Source: Muscardinus avellanarius
Taxonomy: Eukaryota > Chordata > Mammalia > Rodentia > Gliridae
Direction of reading: 5' to 3'
Assembly (NCBI GenBank): GCA_963383645.1
Contig: OY726578.1
Location: forward strand, 25,446,523 to 25,510,522
DNA length: 64,000 nt
Below the pieces are notes generated by a model. The model was not told where the DNA came from and did no database searches. It saw nothing but the letters and a program-made list of their open reading frames with translations. Of this stretch, positions 10,831-23,174 are shown one piece after another; the stretch's first letter is position 1; every line of letters starts with the position of its first letter. Position numbers and translations under genes: made by a program.

Positions 10831-11340
10831 GCACCAGGTTGTTGAAAAGCTGGGTCCCCACATCTGAGCCGAGCCAGAGGAGCTCAGCCTTGCCATCAGG
10901 AGGGAGGACCCTGCTCCCCATAAGAGGGGGGGGTGTGTGGGCGAGGCTAGGCGAATGAGAACAGGATGCGTGAACAGCCACCCGCGTGCAGGCGGGTGTG
11001 CCCAGGCTGGGGCGGTGAGCGTCCCTCTGAGGAGCCACACCAGGGGAAGGTGGGGTTTAGCTGGAGACCAAGCGGAGGCATCGAGGGTCTCAGCGCAGTC
11101 AGGATGGGATCTGTCTCCATGGAGACCCGTGAAAGAGGCTCCGCCAGCCCTGCCCAGACAGCTCCCCCTAGCCCAGGAAAGAGTTCAGCTTCAGCTGCTA
11201 GAGACAATGACCCAGCGACCGGCTGGACAGTGACATGGCCGTCCCTGAGAGGGCAACAGGGCCCACAGCCCTCAAGTGTGTCCTTAGGCCTCGGCAGCTC
11301 TGATTCCAGAGGCTTCCATGACTCGGGCAAGGAGAGATAG
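10831..11340. other. Single-copy block with RFX-like palindrome
   Basis: GTCTCCATGGAGAC (11113-11126) is a perfect 14-bp palindrome with one departure from the RFX X-box pattern. No gene was recognised. Confidence 0.5.
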
Positions 11341-11344
11341 AAGT

Positions 11345-12300
11345 TTATTTATTTATTTGTTTGCAGTACTGGGGATTGAATCCAGGGGCATTCTACCTCT
11401 GAGTTACACCCCCAGCCCTATTATTTTTTTTTTTATTCTTTATTTGAAACAGGATCTCACTAAGTTATGGAGGGCCTCAGTAAGTAGCTGAGGCTGTTTG
11501 CAAACCTGCAATCCTCCTGTCTCAGCCTCCCAAATACTGGGATTACAAGTGTGTACCACAAGCCAGGAGTGGTGGCACACGCTTGTAATCCCCGCGCTTG
11601 GGAGGCAGAGACAGGAGGATCGCGCAGGTTCGAAGCCAGCCGTGCTGGCTTAAGAGACCCTGTTTCCAAATAAAAAACTGTGTACCACCACACCTGGCCA
11701 GAAATGTATATTTCAACTCTGTCCCTAAAATCAAATTTTCTGTACTTTTTTTTTTGTGTGTGTGGTACTGAGGACTGAACCCAGAGGCATTCTACCTCCA
11801 AGCTACACCCCAGCCCAGCCCAATTTTATTTCTTATTTGAAAACAGGTTTCACTGGGCTGCTGAGCCTGAGGTGCAGAGGCTGGCTCTGGAGATTCCATC
11901 CTCCCGTCTCAGCCTCCCAAGCGCTGGGATTACAAGTATGCGCCACTGCGCCCCGCTCGTCTGTACTTTCTGTTTTGTTTTGGGGTTTTGTGAAGGGGTA
12001 TTATTTGGTTGGTTTGGTTTTAGTTTTTTTTGTACCTGGGATTGAACTCAGGGGCATTCTACCTCCCAGCTACACCATTAGTTTGTTTGTTTGTTTGTTT
12101 ATTTATTTATTTATTTATTTAGGTGGTATTGGGGATGGAACCCAAGGGCATTCTACCTGCAAGCTCCCGAGCTATACCCCCAGACTTACTTTATTCTTTT
12201 ATTTGGAAACAGGATCTCACTAAGTAGCTGAGGAACCTGTGATCCTCCTGACTCAGACTCTGAAGTAAGAGGTTTCAAGGGTGCGCCACCACACTCGGTT
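11345..12300. mobile_element. Minus SINE cluster with a nested plus-strand B1 monomer
   Basis: The minus copy 11360-11695 is split by a + strand head-only copy (about 11565-11679) between GTGTACCAC words. Two further minus copies occupy 11755-11955 and 12030-12295. Confidence 0.82.
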
Positions 12301-12307
12301 TATTCAG

Positions 12308-12395
12308 TTCCTTCCTTCCTTCCTTCCTTCCTTCTTTCCTTCCTTCCTTCCTTCCTTCCTTCCGTCTTTCTTCACTTCCTTCTTTCTTTCTTTTT
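12308..12395. repeat. (TTCC)n/(TTTC)n microsatellite
   Basis: Pyrimidine tetranucleotide run with interruptions at 12334 and 12363. Confidence 0.95.
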
Positions 12396-13205
12396 GAAGC
12401 AGGGTTTTGCTAGGTTGCCGAGACTCTCATATCGTTGCTGCGGCTGTCCTCGCAGCCTCACAAAAAATACCTACTCTTGAAGCCACCCAGACTGACACTT
12501 CAGGATGGCAGCTCCGGGGAGCTAACACCCCCGCCCATGGGACGCCTCGCTCCCAGCCGAGCGGAGTCCTGACGAGCGAGCGCCGAGGACTCGCTCGGTC
12601 CTGTTGGCAAGTGGTCCAGGGCCCCAGCCCTGCATCCTGTCATAAAACTGACGGTCCTTATTGAGAAGCCGCTCACGGCCGTCTTCTTCCCAGCGCCCTT
12701 GGCCACGGCCCAGCTCTACTGTTCAAAGAGGAAGAGAAGGGCACTGGGCCGAAGACGCGCCTCCGTGGGCGTCATCTTGATTTCTGTCAGCGATGGCCGG
12801 CCGTTCACCTGAGCGTGCGGGAGGCCGTGAACCACACACATCCATCTCCATTGTAATGACACCAATTTGTACCCGCCGGCCTTCCAAGTCCTGAGACGTG
12901 TTATGTTGTTCCAAGACGGCCTCTGCGCCTTCAGTGCTTGTGTCAAGTGGTTCCAACAACCCAGCCTGTGTATTTTCTCTAGGGACATTCTTGTATATTA
13001 TTTCAGCTCAAAACATTTCTCGCACACAATGAGTAATCAAGGATTAAAAAAAAAAAAAAGAAAGAAAAAAACCAGGATTTGTTTCCCCAGCTGGGCTGTT
13101 TTAAGATGGGCCTCCTCCTGCCTCCCAGCCCCAGGGAGGTGGTGCTTCTCCAGGCTGCAAGAAGGAGCCCAACGGCGCCATTCCTGCTATGTCTCGCTGG
13201 AATTC
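12396..13205. other. Long single-copy block
   Basis: Apart from a diverged SINE piece (12398-12465) this 800-base stretch is unique. It shifts from CpG-rich (12530-12850) to AT-rich (12960-13070, TTGTATATTATTTCAGCTC). No exon was recognised. Confidence 0.55.
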
Positions 13206-13210
13206 AAAGG

Positions 13211-13359
13211 TCTCTTCCTCCTCCTCCTCCTCCTCTTCCCCTCCTCCTCCTCCTCTTCTTCTCTTTCTCCTTCTCCTTCTTCTCCCTCTCTTCCTTCTCT
13301 TCCTCCTCCTCTTCCTCCTCCTCCTCCTCCTCCTCCTTCTCCTCCTCCTCCTCCTTCTT
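13211..13359. repeat. (CTC)n/(CTT)n polypyrimidine tract
   Basis: 150 bases of CTC/TTC triplets on the + strand, ending at a minus-strand SINE. Confidence 0.96.
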
Positions 13360-13364
13360 ATTTT

Positions 13365-14155
13365 ATTTGCAGTACTGGGATGGAACCCAGGGGCATTCTG
13401 CCTCCGAGCTACACCCCCTGCTCTATTTTTTATTCTTTATTTTGAAACAGGGTTTCCCTGAGTTGCAGAGGGCCTCACTAAGTAGCTGAGGCTGGCTATG
13501 AACCTGCGATCCTACTGTCTTAGCCTCCCAAGTACTGGGATTATAAGCGTGCGCCACCACACCCGGCTTCCAGACCTATTTTTATTATTTATTTATTTAT
13601 TTATTTTCGTTTTGGTGTACTGAGAATGGAATCAGGGGCATTCTACCTGTGAGCTACACCCCCATTCCTATTTTTTATACTTTATTTTGAACAGGGTCTC
13701 CCTGAGGTGCCGAAGGCCTCGCTAAGTAGCTGAGGCTGCCCTGGACTGGATCTTCCTGCCTCAGCCTCCCAAATGCTGGGATGACAAGCGTGTGTCAAAA
13801 ATGCCCAGCTCCTATTTTTGTTTTTATTTGTTTTATAATTATTTTAATTCTGGACTCAGGGGAGTTCTATTTCTGAGCCACACTCCCACCCTATTCTATT
13901 TTTTTAGTTTGAAATAGGGTCTCACAAGCTTGCTGGGTCTCTCTATGTTGTCAAGGCTACCCTTACATTTTCATACCTCCTGTCTCAGCCTCCCAAGTAC
14001 TGGGATTACAAGCGGGCACCACCATGCCCAGCCCGGCTTATTGTTTAGTTTGCAACAGGGTCTCGCTAGGTTGCTGAGGCTGGCTTCCAACTTGCCATCC
14101 TCCTCTCTCGGCCTCCCAGGCGCTGGGATGACAGGCGGGCGCTCACACACCCGGC
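13365..14155 (-). mobile_element. Minus-strand SINE cluster
   Basis: Full copies at 13370-13568 and 13610-13810, a diverged one at 13845-14035 and a head at 14050-14152. Confidence 0.84.
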
Positions 14156-14508
14156 CGAGGTGATTTCTGGGCCTCGGCCCCTGCGTGAGTCCAGACACCG
14201 CTGCTCCTCACAAGAGGAGAGGGCCGCCGTCTGCCCTCCGCCCGGCGCCCGGCGCGCTCCTGGCGAGCAGCAGCCCTCCCGGCCACTGCTGCACTGCTGA
14301 GTGAGAGCAGTTTGTTTTTCTTGCGTGTCTCTTCCCCTCAGGAAAGCTGTGGGTCGAGAGCCCTGCTGGGCCGCTCCGCACCCTGGCTCCAGCTTCCCGC
14401 CTTTGTCTGGGCCTTTCCAATCCCCAGGATCTCTGACGAGCTGCAGGAGGCTCTTGTTCCGCGGCTGGGTCCGCTTTCTGAGGACGGGCACAGTTCTCAG
14501 GAACCTCT
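14156..14508. other. Single-copy GC-rich block
   Basis: CpG-rich between 14180 and 14260. I see no exon, and no motif I would defend. Confidence 0.5.
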
Positions 14509-14509
14509 T

Positions 14510-14900
14510 TGTTTTGTGGGGGAGACTGAGGATCGAACCCCAGCCCTATTTTATTTTGAAACAAGGTCTCAGTAAGTTGCAAAAGGCCTAAGTTGCTGAG
14601 GCTAGCCATGAACCTGTGAGCCTCCTTTTTCAGCCTCCCAAGGACTGGGATTACAAGCGTGAGCCACCACGCCCGGCTATTTATTTACTTTTGTATGCTT
14701 TTATTGGTGCATTTATGGTCTTAGAGTCTCACGTCAAAATAGAGTAAATAATAATAGAGACACACTTGTACACGGCAATTTTTGTTTTTCTCTTTGAAAT
14801 AGGGTCTCTCCAAGTTGCTGGGACTGGCCTTGAACCTGCGATCTTCTTGAGTACTGGGGCTTCAGGTGTGCAAAACCCCACCCGGGTGTTATCAACCTTT
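14510..14900 (-). mobile_element. Diverged minus-strand SINEs
   Basis: One copy at 14515-14680 and a head at 14795-14890, with about 100 bases of AT-rich single-copy DNA between. Confidence 0.78.
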
Positions 14901-14937
14901 GATGTGGATAAACAAGTCGTTTTTATTATTTTATTTT

Positions 14938-16515
14938 GAGCCAGGTGTGGTGGCACACACTTGAAATCCCTGCATTGGGGAGGCTGAGACAGGAGGATTG
15001 CGGTTTGTGGCCAGCCTCAGCTACTTAGTGAGGACCTCTGCAACTCAGGGAGACCCTGTTTCTAAATAAAGAATAAAAAATAAGGCTGGGGGTGTAGCTC
15101 GGAGGCAGAATGCCTCTGGCTTCCATCCCTAGTACCTCAAAAAAAAAAAAATCTTTTTTAAATAGAACAAGGTCTCTCTAAATTGCCAAGGCTGGCCTTG
15201 AACCTGCAACCCTCCTGTCTCTGCCTCCCAGAGCATTTCAGGCTTTGAAATGCTTTTCTGTGCATGGTGGCAATTAGATATGTGGTGATCTCAGGCCAGG
15301 TGATTTCAGACAGAGGGGATGTTTAGGCACAAAGTGAAGGCTGGGCCTGGTGGCACACACCTGTAATCCCAGTACTTGGAAGGCTGAGACAGGAGGATCA
15401 CAGGTTCAAGGCCAGCCTCAGCAACTTAAGTGAGACCTTGTTTCAAAATTAAAACAAGCCGGGTGTGGTGGTGCATGCTTGTAATCCCTGTGCTTGGGAG
15501 GTGGAGACAGGAGGATCGCGCAAGTTCGAAGCCAGCCTCAGCTACTTAGTGAGGCTCTCAGCAACTTAGTGAGACCCTGTTTCCAAATAAAATATAAAAT
15601 AGGTCTGGGAGTATAGGTCGGAGGTAGGAAGCCTCTGGGTTCCACCCCCAGTACCACACACACACACACAAAATAGAGCGGGGGTGTAGCTCAGAGGTAG
15701 AATGCCCCTGGGTTCCACCCCCAGTACATCAATCAATCAGTCAATCAATAAAACAAGAATAAGCCGGGCGTGGTGGTGCACGCTTGTAATCCCAGTACTT
15801 GGGAAACTGAGACAGGAGGATTACAGGTTCTTGGCCAGCCTCAGCTGCTTAGTGAGGCCCTCTACAACTCAGTGAGACCCTGTCTCAAAAATAAAGAATA
15901 AAGCCGGGCATGGTGGCTCACGCTTGTAATCCCCGCACTTGGGAAACGGAGACAGGAGGATCGCGCAGGTTCGAAGCCCAGGTCACAGCACTTGGGGGAG
16001 ACAACAAGAGCGCACACTTGTAATCCCAGCATTCGGGAGGCTGAGACAGGAGGACTGGGGTCCAAGGACAGCCTCAGCTACTTAGTGAGGCCCTTCACAA
16101 CTCAGTGAGACCCTGTTTCAAAATAAAGAATAAAAAATAGGGCAGGGGTGTAGCTCGGAGGTAGAATGCCCCTGGGTTCCATCCCCAGTCCCGCAAAACA
16201 AAACAAAACAAAACAGAACTGGGGGTGTAGCTCGGAGGTAGAGTGTCCCTGGGTCCAATCTCCAGTACCGTAGTAGTAGTACTAATAAGAATAGTTGTAA
16301 TATAAAAAAAAAAAAACAGGCTGGGCAGTCTGACACACGCCTGTAATCCCAGTACTTGGGAGGCTGAGACAGGAGGGTCACAGATCCGAGGACAGCCTCA
16401 GCAAGTAGTGAGACTCTCATCAACCTAGCGAGATCCTGTTTCAAAACAAAAAATAAAATGGGGCTGAGGGTGTAGCTTGTAGTTAGAATGTCCCTGAGCT
16501 TAATACCCCAGAAAG
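14938..16515. mobile_element. Dense, mostly plus-strand SINE cluster
   Basis: Plus heads start near 14938, 15338, 15461, 15762, 15902, 16020 and 16318. Tail-only units lie at 15675-15727 and 16220-16270. One minus head lies at 15165-15240. A GGAA-rich run follows (16512-16570). Confidence 0.84.
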
Positions 16516-16570
16516 AAGGGAGGGAGGGAGAGAAGGAAGGAAGAAAGGAAAGAGAGAGGAAGGGAAGAGA

Positions 16571-16950
16571 AGAAATGGAGCCCTGGGTTGGAGCCCAGGC
16601 AGGGGCAGGTGGGCGTGGTCCAGGAGCTGGGAGGAGCAGCTGGGAGGAGGGGGAGCAGCCTCTAGCCCGTCCCGGTGCTTCGCCAGCACCGCACCCTGGG
16701 AATCGTCCTAGAAGCGTCCTGCGCTGGGTGCCGGCGGCTGCGCGGGGCTGCACACAGCAGGCGCCCCACACGGAGGAGGCCTGGGGTGCTCCCTCCGAGG
16801 AGCCGCGGCCCCGTCCTGGCGACGCTGGGCGAGCGCTGCCCTCTAGCGGACAGTCGGCGAGTAGCCGCGGGCCGAGCTGTCCCCAGAGCTGCAGCTTTAG
16901 GGACTGGGCATTCAGGGGCCGCACCCCGCCTTTTACTTACTCACCCTTTT
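16571..16950. other. CpG-rich single-copy block with CTCF motif
   Basis: GC-rich and CpG-rich (16690-16870), with frames open on both strands but no domain. It contains the CTCF-type motif listed next. Confidence 0.55.
16836..16849 (-). promoter_or_regulatory. CTCF-type motif
   Basis: The + strand reads CTGCCCTCTAGCGG. The minus strand CCGCTAGAGGGCAG matches the CTCF core at all strongly constrained positions. Confidence 0.55.
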
Positions 16951-16954
16951 TATA

Positions 16955-17650
16955 GAACTGGAGGTGGAACCCAGGGGCATTCTACCTCCGAGATAAACCC
17001 CCAGACCTATTTTTCCCCCCGGCACTGGGGATGGAACCCTGGGGCATTGTACTTCCAAGCTACACCCCCAGCCTTATTTTTTATTCTTTATTTTGAAACG
17101 GGGCCTCACTGAGTTGCAAAGGGCCTCGCTAAGTAGCTGAGGCTGGCCGCCAACCCAAGCACTAGGATTACAATCGTGCATCACCATGCCTGGTTACTTA
17201 TTTATTTGAAATTTATTTTTTGTTGGTATTGGGGATTGAGCCCAGGGGCATTCTACCTCTTAGCGACACCCCCTGCAATTTATATTTATTTTACTTTGTT
17301 AATTTATGTTTTGTTGGTATTGGCCTCTGACTTATATCTTCAGCCCTAATTTTTATTTGAAACAGGGTCTCAGTAGGTTGGTAAGGGTCTCACTCCTTGC
17401 TGAGGCTGCCCTCAAACCTATGATCGTCCTGTCTCAACCTCTCGAGTACTGGGATTACAAGCGTGCGCCACCACGCCCAGTGCCCACCCTGCCCTTTTTA
17501 TTTATCTATTTTTAATTTTTAAAACAGGGTCTTCCAAGGTTGCTGAGGGCATTGTTAAATTTCCAAAGCTGGCTTCAAACCTGCGTGATCCTCCTGTCTC
17601 CGCCTCTCAAGCGCGGGGATTACAAGCGTGCGCCACCACACCCGGCTTAT
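16955..17650 (-). mobile_element. Minus-strand SINE cluster
   Basis: A tail-only unit (16958-17008), a shortened copy (17020-17195), diverged copies (17220-17300, 17340-17490) and a head (17525-17648). Confidence 0.82.
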
Positions 17651-17690
17651 ATCAAAATTCTAATAAATGCCACTTAAAAATGTAAAGGTA

Positions 17691-17889
17691 AGCCGGGTGT
17701 GGTCGTGCACGCTTGTAATCCCAGCATTTGGGAGGCAGAGACAGGGGGATCGCAGTTCTCAGCCAGCCGCAGCTACTTAGTGAGGCCCTTTGCAACTCAG
17801 TGAGACCCTGTTTCAAAATAAAGAATAAAAAATAGGGCTGGAGATGTTGCTCGGAGGTAGAATGCCCCTGGGTTCCATCCTGAGTACAA

Positions 17890-17928
<39 letters not shown>

Positions 17929-18550
17929 ATGTAAAGGTACAGTTGGATGTGGTGACACCTGCCTGTCATTCCGGTACTTGGGAGGCGGAGACAGGAGGAT
18001 CACAGGTTCAAAACTAGCCTCAGCAACTTAGCAAGACCCTGTTTCAAAATAAAAAATAAAATAGGGCTGAGGGTGTAGCTGAGAGGTAGAACATCAGTGG
18101 GTACCATAAATAAATAAATGCAGCCAGGCGTGGTGGCGCATGCTTGTAATCCCAGTATTTGAGAGCCTGAGACGGGAGGATCACAGTTTCCAGGAAACCT
18201 CAGCAAATGGTGAGACTCTCATTAACCTAGCGAGACCCAGTTTCAAAATAAAGATAAGAGCCGGGCGTGGTGGCGCACGCTTGTAATCCCCGCATTCGGG
18301 AGGCTGAGACCGGAGGATCGCAGTTCGAGGACAGCCTCAGCTACTTAGTGAGGCCCTACGCAATTCAGTGAGACCCTGTTTCAAAATAAAGAATAAAAAA
18401 TTGGGTAGTGGGTGTAGCTCGGAGGTCAAACGCCTCTGAGTTCCATCCCCAGACCTGCAAAATAAATAAATTAATTAATTAAATAAAATAAAATTGGGCT
18501 GGGGTGTAGCTTGGAGGTAGAATGCCCCTGGGTTCAATCCCCAGTCCCAC
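17691..18550 (+). mobile_element. Plus-strand SINE cluster
   Basis: Heads start at 17691, 17940, 18122 and 18258. A (AAAT)n run lies at 17888-17930 and a tail-only unit at 18495-18548. Confidence 0.86.
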
Positions 18551-18559
18551 AATAAAATA

Positions 18560-18912
18560 ATAAAAATAAAATAACATCACACACGTGAGGGCAGAGGTGG
18601 CTGGCTGCCGCAGGCCCCAGGCACAGGGGAGTGCGGAGCTGGGGAGCAGGCGTCCCCTCCCCCTGCAGGGACACTGCACCTGCGCTCCTGTGACCCGCAG
18701 ACAGCCAGGCATGGGGCCCTGAGAGTCACGGGGTCGCTCGTAGATGCGCCCTGGCCTGCGGCTGGGGGTCGTGGACAGCGGCTCTGGCTCCAAAGCCCTT
18801 TGGAAGCCCAGAGCTGCACAGGCCCCGAGCTGCTGCGGGAGGCGGGCGGGGGCCTGCGCGGTGGCCATGGCCAGGCGCACTCGGTTCTGTTTTGCACATG
18901 CCAGCCTGTTTG
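18560..18912. other. Single-copy GC-rich block
   Basis: About 330 bases without a SINE. The open frames are alanine/proline-rich and unsupported. Confidence 0.5.

Positions 18913-18913
<1 letters not shown>

Positions 18914-18949
<36 letters not shown>
18914..18949. repeat. (TG)n microsatellite
   Basis: About 18 TG units capping a minus-strand SINE. Confidence 0.97.
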
Positions 18950-18950
<1 letters not shown>

Positions 18951-19280
18951 TACTGGGGGTGGAACCCAGGGGCTTTCTCTTCTAGGTCTACACTCCCAGA
19001 CCTATTTTATACTTTATTTGGAGACAGGGTCTCACTAAGTAGCTGAGGCTGGCTTCGAACCTGCGCGATCCTCCTGTCTCAGCCTCCCAAGCGCGGGGAT
19101 TACAAGCGTGCGCCATCACATACTGCTTATTTTTTGTTTTGAAATAGGGTCTTTCTTCTAACTGGTCCTGTGGTACAAGCTTGTAATCCCAGGATTTGGG
19201 AGGCAGAGACAGGAGGGTCACAGGTTGAAGACCCATGGGGTAATTTAGCGAGACACTGCTACAAAATAAAAATTTTTCCT

Positions 19281-19321
<41 letters not shown>

Positions 19322-19964
19322 GTGGATGGAACCCAGGCAGCTTTCTACCCCTGGGCTACACTTCCAGACCTATTTTATATTTTATTTGGAAACAGGGTCT
19401 CACTAAGTTGCTGAGAGCCTCACTAAGTGGCTGAGGCTGGCTTCGAACCTGCGCCATCCTCCTGTCTCAGCCTCCCAAGCGCAGGAATTATAAGCGTGCG
19501 CCACCTTGCCTGGCTAAAGTAAAATTTCTAAAAGCGCTGGGGAGCCGGGCATGGTGGCTCACGCTTGTAATCCCAGCATTCGGGAGGGACTGTAGTTCAC
19601 AGACAGCCTCAGCTACCTAGTGAGGCCCTTTGGAACTCAGTGAGACCCTGTTTCAAAATAAAGAAAAAAGCCGGGCATGGTGGCGCACGCTTGTAATCCC
19701 CGCGCTTGGGAGGCGGAGACAGGAGGATCGCGCAGGTTCGAAGCCAGCCACGCTGGCGTAAGAGACCCTGTTTCAAAAATATAAAATAGGTCTGGGAGTG
19801 TAGCCCGGAGGTAGAACCCCAGTACCACCAAAAAAAAAAAAAGAAAAAGAAAAAAAAAAGAAAAAAAAGAAAAAAAAGAAAAAAAAAGAGTTGGGGGAGC
19901 CGGGCATGGCGGAGCCCGGAGGTAGAACCCCAGTACCACCAAAAAAAAAAAAAGAAAAAAAAGA

Positions 19965-19995
<31 letters not shown>

Positions 19996-20195
19996 TTGGA
20001 GGAGCCGGGCTTGGCGGCACACACCTGTAATCCCAGGACATGGGAGACTGAGACTGGAGGATCGCAGGTTCAAGGCCAGCCTCAGCAAGTAGTGAGGCGC
20101 TCATCAGACTAGGGAGACCCTGTTTCAAAATAAAAGTGAAATTGGGCTGGGGGACGTAGCTCCGTGGTAGAAGACCCTGGGTTCAATCCCCAGCA
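18950..20195. mobile_element. Mixed-orientation SINE cluster
   Basis: Minus 18950-19125, plus head 19160-19270, (TG)n 19283-19317, minus 19318-19515, plus head 19543-19665, young type-II plus 19668-19825, then A-rich ladders carrying a second partial tail (19826-19995), and a plus full copy 20003-20190. Confidence 0.84.

Positions 20196-20231
<36 letters not shown>
20196..20231. repeat. (CA)n microsatellite
   Basis: About 18 CA units at the 3' end of a plus-strand SINE. Confidence 0.97.
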
Positions 20232-20235
<4 letters not shown>

Positions 20236-20898
20236 AGGAAATAGAGGGTTTGGGCAGGAGTTGGGGGCGCAGGGCCTGGAGGCAGCCGCGCCTGTCTTCC
20301 CCGGAGGTGCTGCCCGGCTGCCTGGTACGAAGGCGGCGCCCTGGCGCGGGTGCCAGCCTGGCATGTGGGGGCAGCTGCACGCTTCTCTTCCTAGTGGAAT
20401 CCCTCTCTTTCAGCCGCACATTGTGTGTGACTGGGGCGTGTTTTTCTTGGCTCTGGAGAACAGGATTAGTTGCACGCTTTGTAATTTTTGGTATTGAAGG
20501 TATTTTTAACAAACGCAGTCAGTATCGTGGGAACATCCTGGAGGTTTCTGGCGTGTCTGTGCTCTCCAGCCCGTTCCCACCCCGGCCTTCCTCCCCCAGA
20601 CAGTCGCGTGATGGATGTCCACTTTGGTTCATTTCGGTTTTCAGTTGGAAAGTGGGTAGAGCTGAGGGAGTCGGGGCTCCCCATGCCTGGTTGTCGTGTC
20701 TCGGCCCTGATCTGCAAAGGAGAGTGAAGAGGGCTGGGAGCAGAGGCTTCCCGGGGAGACAGAGACCCTGCCGCGCCAGCAGGGGCCCATCTTCTCCCTG
20801 CACTCGCCAGGGGGAGGGAAGGGGGACTGGGAAGGGCCAAGAAGTGAGGAGTGCGTGTGTGCCTCTGCCATCTTGTACCCCGTTAAGTTGTAGGACCA
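20232..20898. other. Single-copy block of 660 bases
   Basis: A 253-codon + strand frame and several minus frames overlap here, but none shows a domain and their ends run into SINE sequence. A weak CTCF-like word (GCCAGCAGGGGCCC) lies near 20776. Confidence 0.5.
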
Positions 20899-20899
20899 C

Positions 20900-21509
20900 A
20901 GCTGGGCGTGGTGGGCGCGCTTGTCATCCCAGCACATGGGAGGCTGAGACAGGAGGATCGCGGTTCACGGCCAGTCTCAGCTACTTAGTGAGGCCCTCTG
21001 CAACTCAGTGAGACTCTGTTTCAAAATAAAGAATAAAAAATAGGGCTGGGGGTGTAGCTCAGAGGTAGAACACTCCTGGGTTCCATCCCCAGTACCGCAA
21101 AAAAAAAAAAAATAAATAAATAAAATAAAAATAAAAAAAGCATGACTACAGTGCACCGATAAAACAATAAAAAAATAATAAAGCTGGGCGTGGTGGTGCA
21201 CGCTTGTCATCCCAGCATTCGGGAGGCTGAGACGGAAGGATCTGGGTTCGTGGTCAGCCTCAGCTACTTAGTGAGGCCCTCCACAACTCAGTGAGACCCT
21301 GTTTCAAAATAAAGAATTGAAGCCGGGCGTGGTGGCGCACGCTTGTAATCCCCGTGCTTGGGAGGCAGAGACAGGAGGATCGCGCAGGTTCGAAGCCAGT
21401 CGCGCGCGCTGGCTTAGGAGACCCTGTTTCCAAATAAAAATGTAAAAATAGGTCTGGGAGTGTAGCCCGGAGGTAGAAGGGCTTCCAGGAACCACAGTAC
21501 CACCAAAAA

Positions 21510-21542
<33 letters not shown>

Positions 21543-22060
21543 GAAAAATAGGGCTGGGGGTGTAACTCGGAGGTAGAATACCCCTGGATTTCATCCCCAG
21601 TACCACAAAAATAAATAAGTAAACAAGTAAATAAATAAATAAATAAATATAAATAAGAAAGAGCTGGGTATGGTGCTGCGTGCTTGTGATCCCAGTACTT
21701 GGAAGGCTGAGACCGGAGGATTGCCCAGGTTCAAAGCCAGCCTCAGCAACTTAGTGAGACCCTGTTGTTTGTTGTTTTTTTGTTTTTGGTGGTACTGGGG
21801 TTCCTGGGAGCCCTTCTACCTCCTCTGGGCTACACTCCCAGACCTATTTTTATATTTTTTTATTTGGAAGTAGGGTCTCTTAAGACAGCGAGGCTGGCTT
21901 CAAACCTGTGCGATCCTCCCAAGCGCAGGGATGACAAGCATGCGCCACCATGCCCGGCTGAGACCCTGTTTCCAAATAAAATATAAAATAGGTCTGGGAG
22001 TGTAGCCCATAGGTAGAAAGCCCCTGGGTTACACCCCCAGTGCCATCAAAAATAAAATAT
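20900..22060. mobile_element. SINE cluster with a nested minus copy
   Basis: Plus copies start at 20900, 21183, 21320 (type II) and 21663, with a tail-only unit at 21548-21603. The last is interrupted by a minus type-II copy (about 21774-21958) flanked by GAGACCCTGTT on both sides, then resumes to 22048. Confidence 0.85.
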
Positions 22061-22695
22061 AATAAAAAATTAAATAAACGAGAAACAAAGAAATTCCCGG
22101 GACGCTCGCGCCTGGCCAGGACGCCTGCTGCGGCCGGCTTCCTCGCTGGCTTTCACTTTTATTGGCGTGCTGTATTTTCACGGCGACACGCATGCGCATT
22201 GCCCCGGGCGTGGAGATGGGCACTGGTACCCTCACACGTGTGCACAGTAGGGATGGGCGTGCTTCCTGTCTGGCTCCTCCCCTAGACCACCTGCCTGGCT
22301 CCACTGAGGTCCTCCTGCATCCCCCAAGCGCCTCTAGTGTCCCAGCTAGGCCTGGCCCCACCTTCTGCGAGGGCGAATCTCACTGAAGCCTCCCGTCCTC
22401 CAGGCCCTCCACCCGCTGCAAATGACACCATTTTGTTCTTCCCGGTCGCTGAGTCGAATTCCGTCGCGCAGCGTCTCTCCCGTGGCTTTGCGATGCGTTC
22501 ACCTGTGGACGGACACCGGGGCTGGTTCCTGACTGCTGCTGTGGACACAGATACCACCATTACTGTCGCCCTCGATGTCAGCCCCTCGGGAAGCCCCAGG
22601 ATGGGCGAGCTGGATGCCTGCCGAGCTCGCACCTAGCCATCCTCCAAGGCCCCATGCGTTCGAGGCTGGTCACCAGCCTGCGGTGCCAGCAGAAG
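22061..22695. other. Single-copy block with CCAAT and NRF1-like words
   Basis: ATTGG (22161-22165) lies 24 bases before CGCATGCGCA (22189-22198), close to the NRF1 consensus. A minus-strand frame (116 codons) and a plus frame (99 codons) overlap without a domain. It may be an orphan promoter. Confidence 0.45.
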
Positions 22696-22699
22696 GTGG

Positions 22700-23130
22700 G
22701 GCAGCCGGGCCTGGTGATGCCCACACCTGTGATCCGGATACCTAGGAGGTAGAGACAGAAGATCGCAGGTTCAAGGCCAGCCTCAGCTACTTAGCGAGGC
22801 CTTATTCCAAAATAAAAACTTAAAAAGGGCTGAGACTGTAGCCTGGAGACAGAACATCCCCGGGTTCGATCCCTATAACACACACACCCTCAGATACACA
22901 GGTAGTGGGATCTTTGGGGGTGGGGCCTACTGAGAAGAAGTTGGTTCTCTGGGGGGGCATGTCCTTGATGGGGATATGGGGACACTGCCCCCCCCCCGCG
23001 GTACTGGGGATTGAACCCAGGAGAACTCTACCACCAAGTTACATCCCAGCCTTTTTTTGGGGGGGTACTGAGGATAGAACTCCGGGGCATTCTACCTCTG
23101 AGCGACACCCCCAACCCTATTTTTTTTTTT

Positions 23131-23174
<44 letters not shown>

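Noticed and set aside
20770..20790. Additional CTCF site GCCAGCAGGGGCCC
   Set aside because: The constrained GGGGGCGC half is not matched, so I did not list it as a feature.
20250..21011. 253-codon plus-strand frame
   Set aside because: Its C-terminus is translated SINE sequence and no domain is seen.
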